Below are positions 11,889 through 11,912 of a stretch of 11,912 nucleotides of DNA, piece by piece; positions within the stretch are counted from its first letter, which is position 1, and every line of letters begins with the position of its first letter. Source of the stretch: Marinoscillum sp964351885. Its GTDB lineage: Bacteria; Bacteroidota; Bacteroidia; Cytophagales; Cyclobacteriaceae. Both the position numbers and the translations under genes were made by a program. The DNA lies in NCBI GenBank assembly GCA_964351885.1, contig CAYGPP010000128.1, positions 1-11,912 of the forward strand. The letters are read 5' to 3'. Below the pieces are notes generated by a model that was not told the origin of the DNA, made no database searches, and was given only the letters and a program-made list of their open reading frames with translations.

Positions 11889-11912
11889 TTATTTATAGGG
11901 CATCCTGCCCGT

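Noticed and set aside
1..11912. CRISPR array, phage or defence system
   Set aside because: No regularly spaced repeats, cas genes, nuclease, toxin-antitoxin pair or phage genes were seen.

Overview
The window looks like chromosomal DNA from a member of the Bacteroidota, probably a marine or soil Cytophagales-type bacterium (the lineage is inferred). Three things point there. Two tRNA genes carry perfect Bacteroidota promoters (TTTG, 17-19 bp, TAnnTTTG). Ribosome binding sites are mostly absent. Several families are typical of the phylum: a DUF5777 beta-barrel, DUF2141, a LytS/LytTR pair and a short-chain-type acyl-CoA desaturase. No transposase, phage gene, integrase or CRISPR array is visible, so this is ordinary core or soft-core genome.

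Layout. Positions 80-856 encode a fatty acid desaturase. It ends in an intrinsic terminator that runs across the start codon of a DUF2141 secreted protein (899-1321). That gene converges, with only 2 bp between, on a minus-strand pair with a 4-bp overlap: a periplasmic two-heme cytochrome c (1324-2322) and a DUF5777 outer-membrane barrel (2319-3173). Next comes a 467-bp non-coding divergent region (3174-3640). It is packed with perfect inverted repeats, including an outer stem that encloses two long hairpins, and is the least explained part of the window. It ends in a promoter for a signalling cluster: a 64-aa two-helix membrane protein, a soluble receiver-LytS histidine kinase hybrid, and a LytTR response regulator. 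Then follow egtB and egtD, the sulfoxide synthase and histidine methyltransferase of ergothioneine synthesis, both with non-ATG starts.

The second half holds tRNA-Leu(GAG) with its own promoter and terminator, an M42 metallo-aminopeptidase, and a bidirectional terminator. On the minus strand are a YqhA/UPF0114 membrane protein and an RDD membrane protein. An AT-rich region with TTAAGG repeats comes next, then a secreted protein made of two similar beta-rich halves, tRNA-Leu(CAA) with a strong promoter and a GC-rich leader hairpin, and a small YwbE-family protein whose last codons lie in a hairpin.

Functional reading. egtB-egtD makes hercynine and joins it to a sulfur donor, and the rest of the route (egtA/egtC or a cysteine-using variant, plus the C-S lyase) must lie elsewhere. 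The cytochrome and barrel probably act together in the envelope on an unknown electron-transfer task. The three signalling genes probably form one phospho-relay in which a receiver domain gates a sensorless kinase. No clearly new multi-gene system is evident. The best candidates for something undescribed are the structured non-coding element at 3207-3387 (possibly extending to 3545) and the receiver-LytS/LytTR cluster with its small membrane protein.
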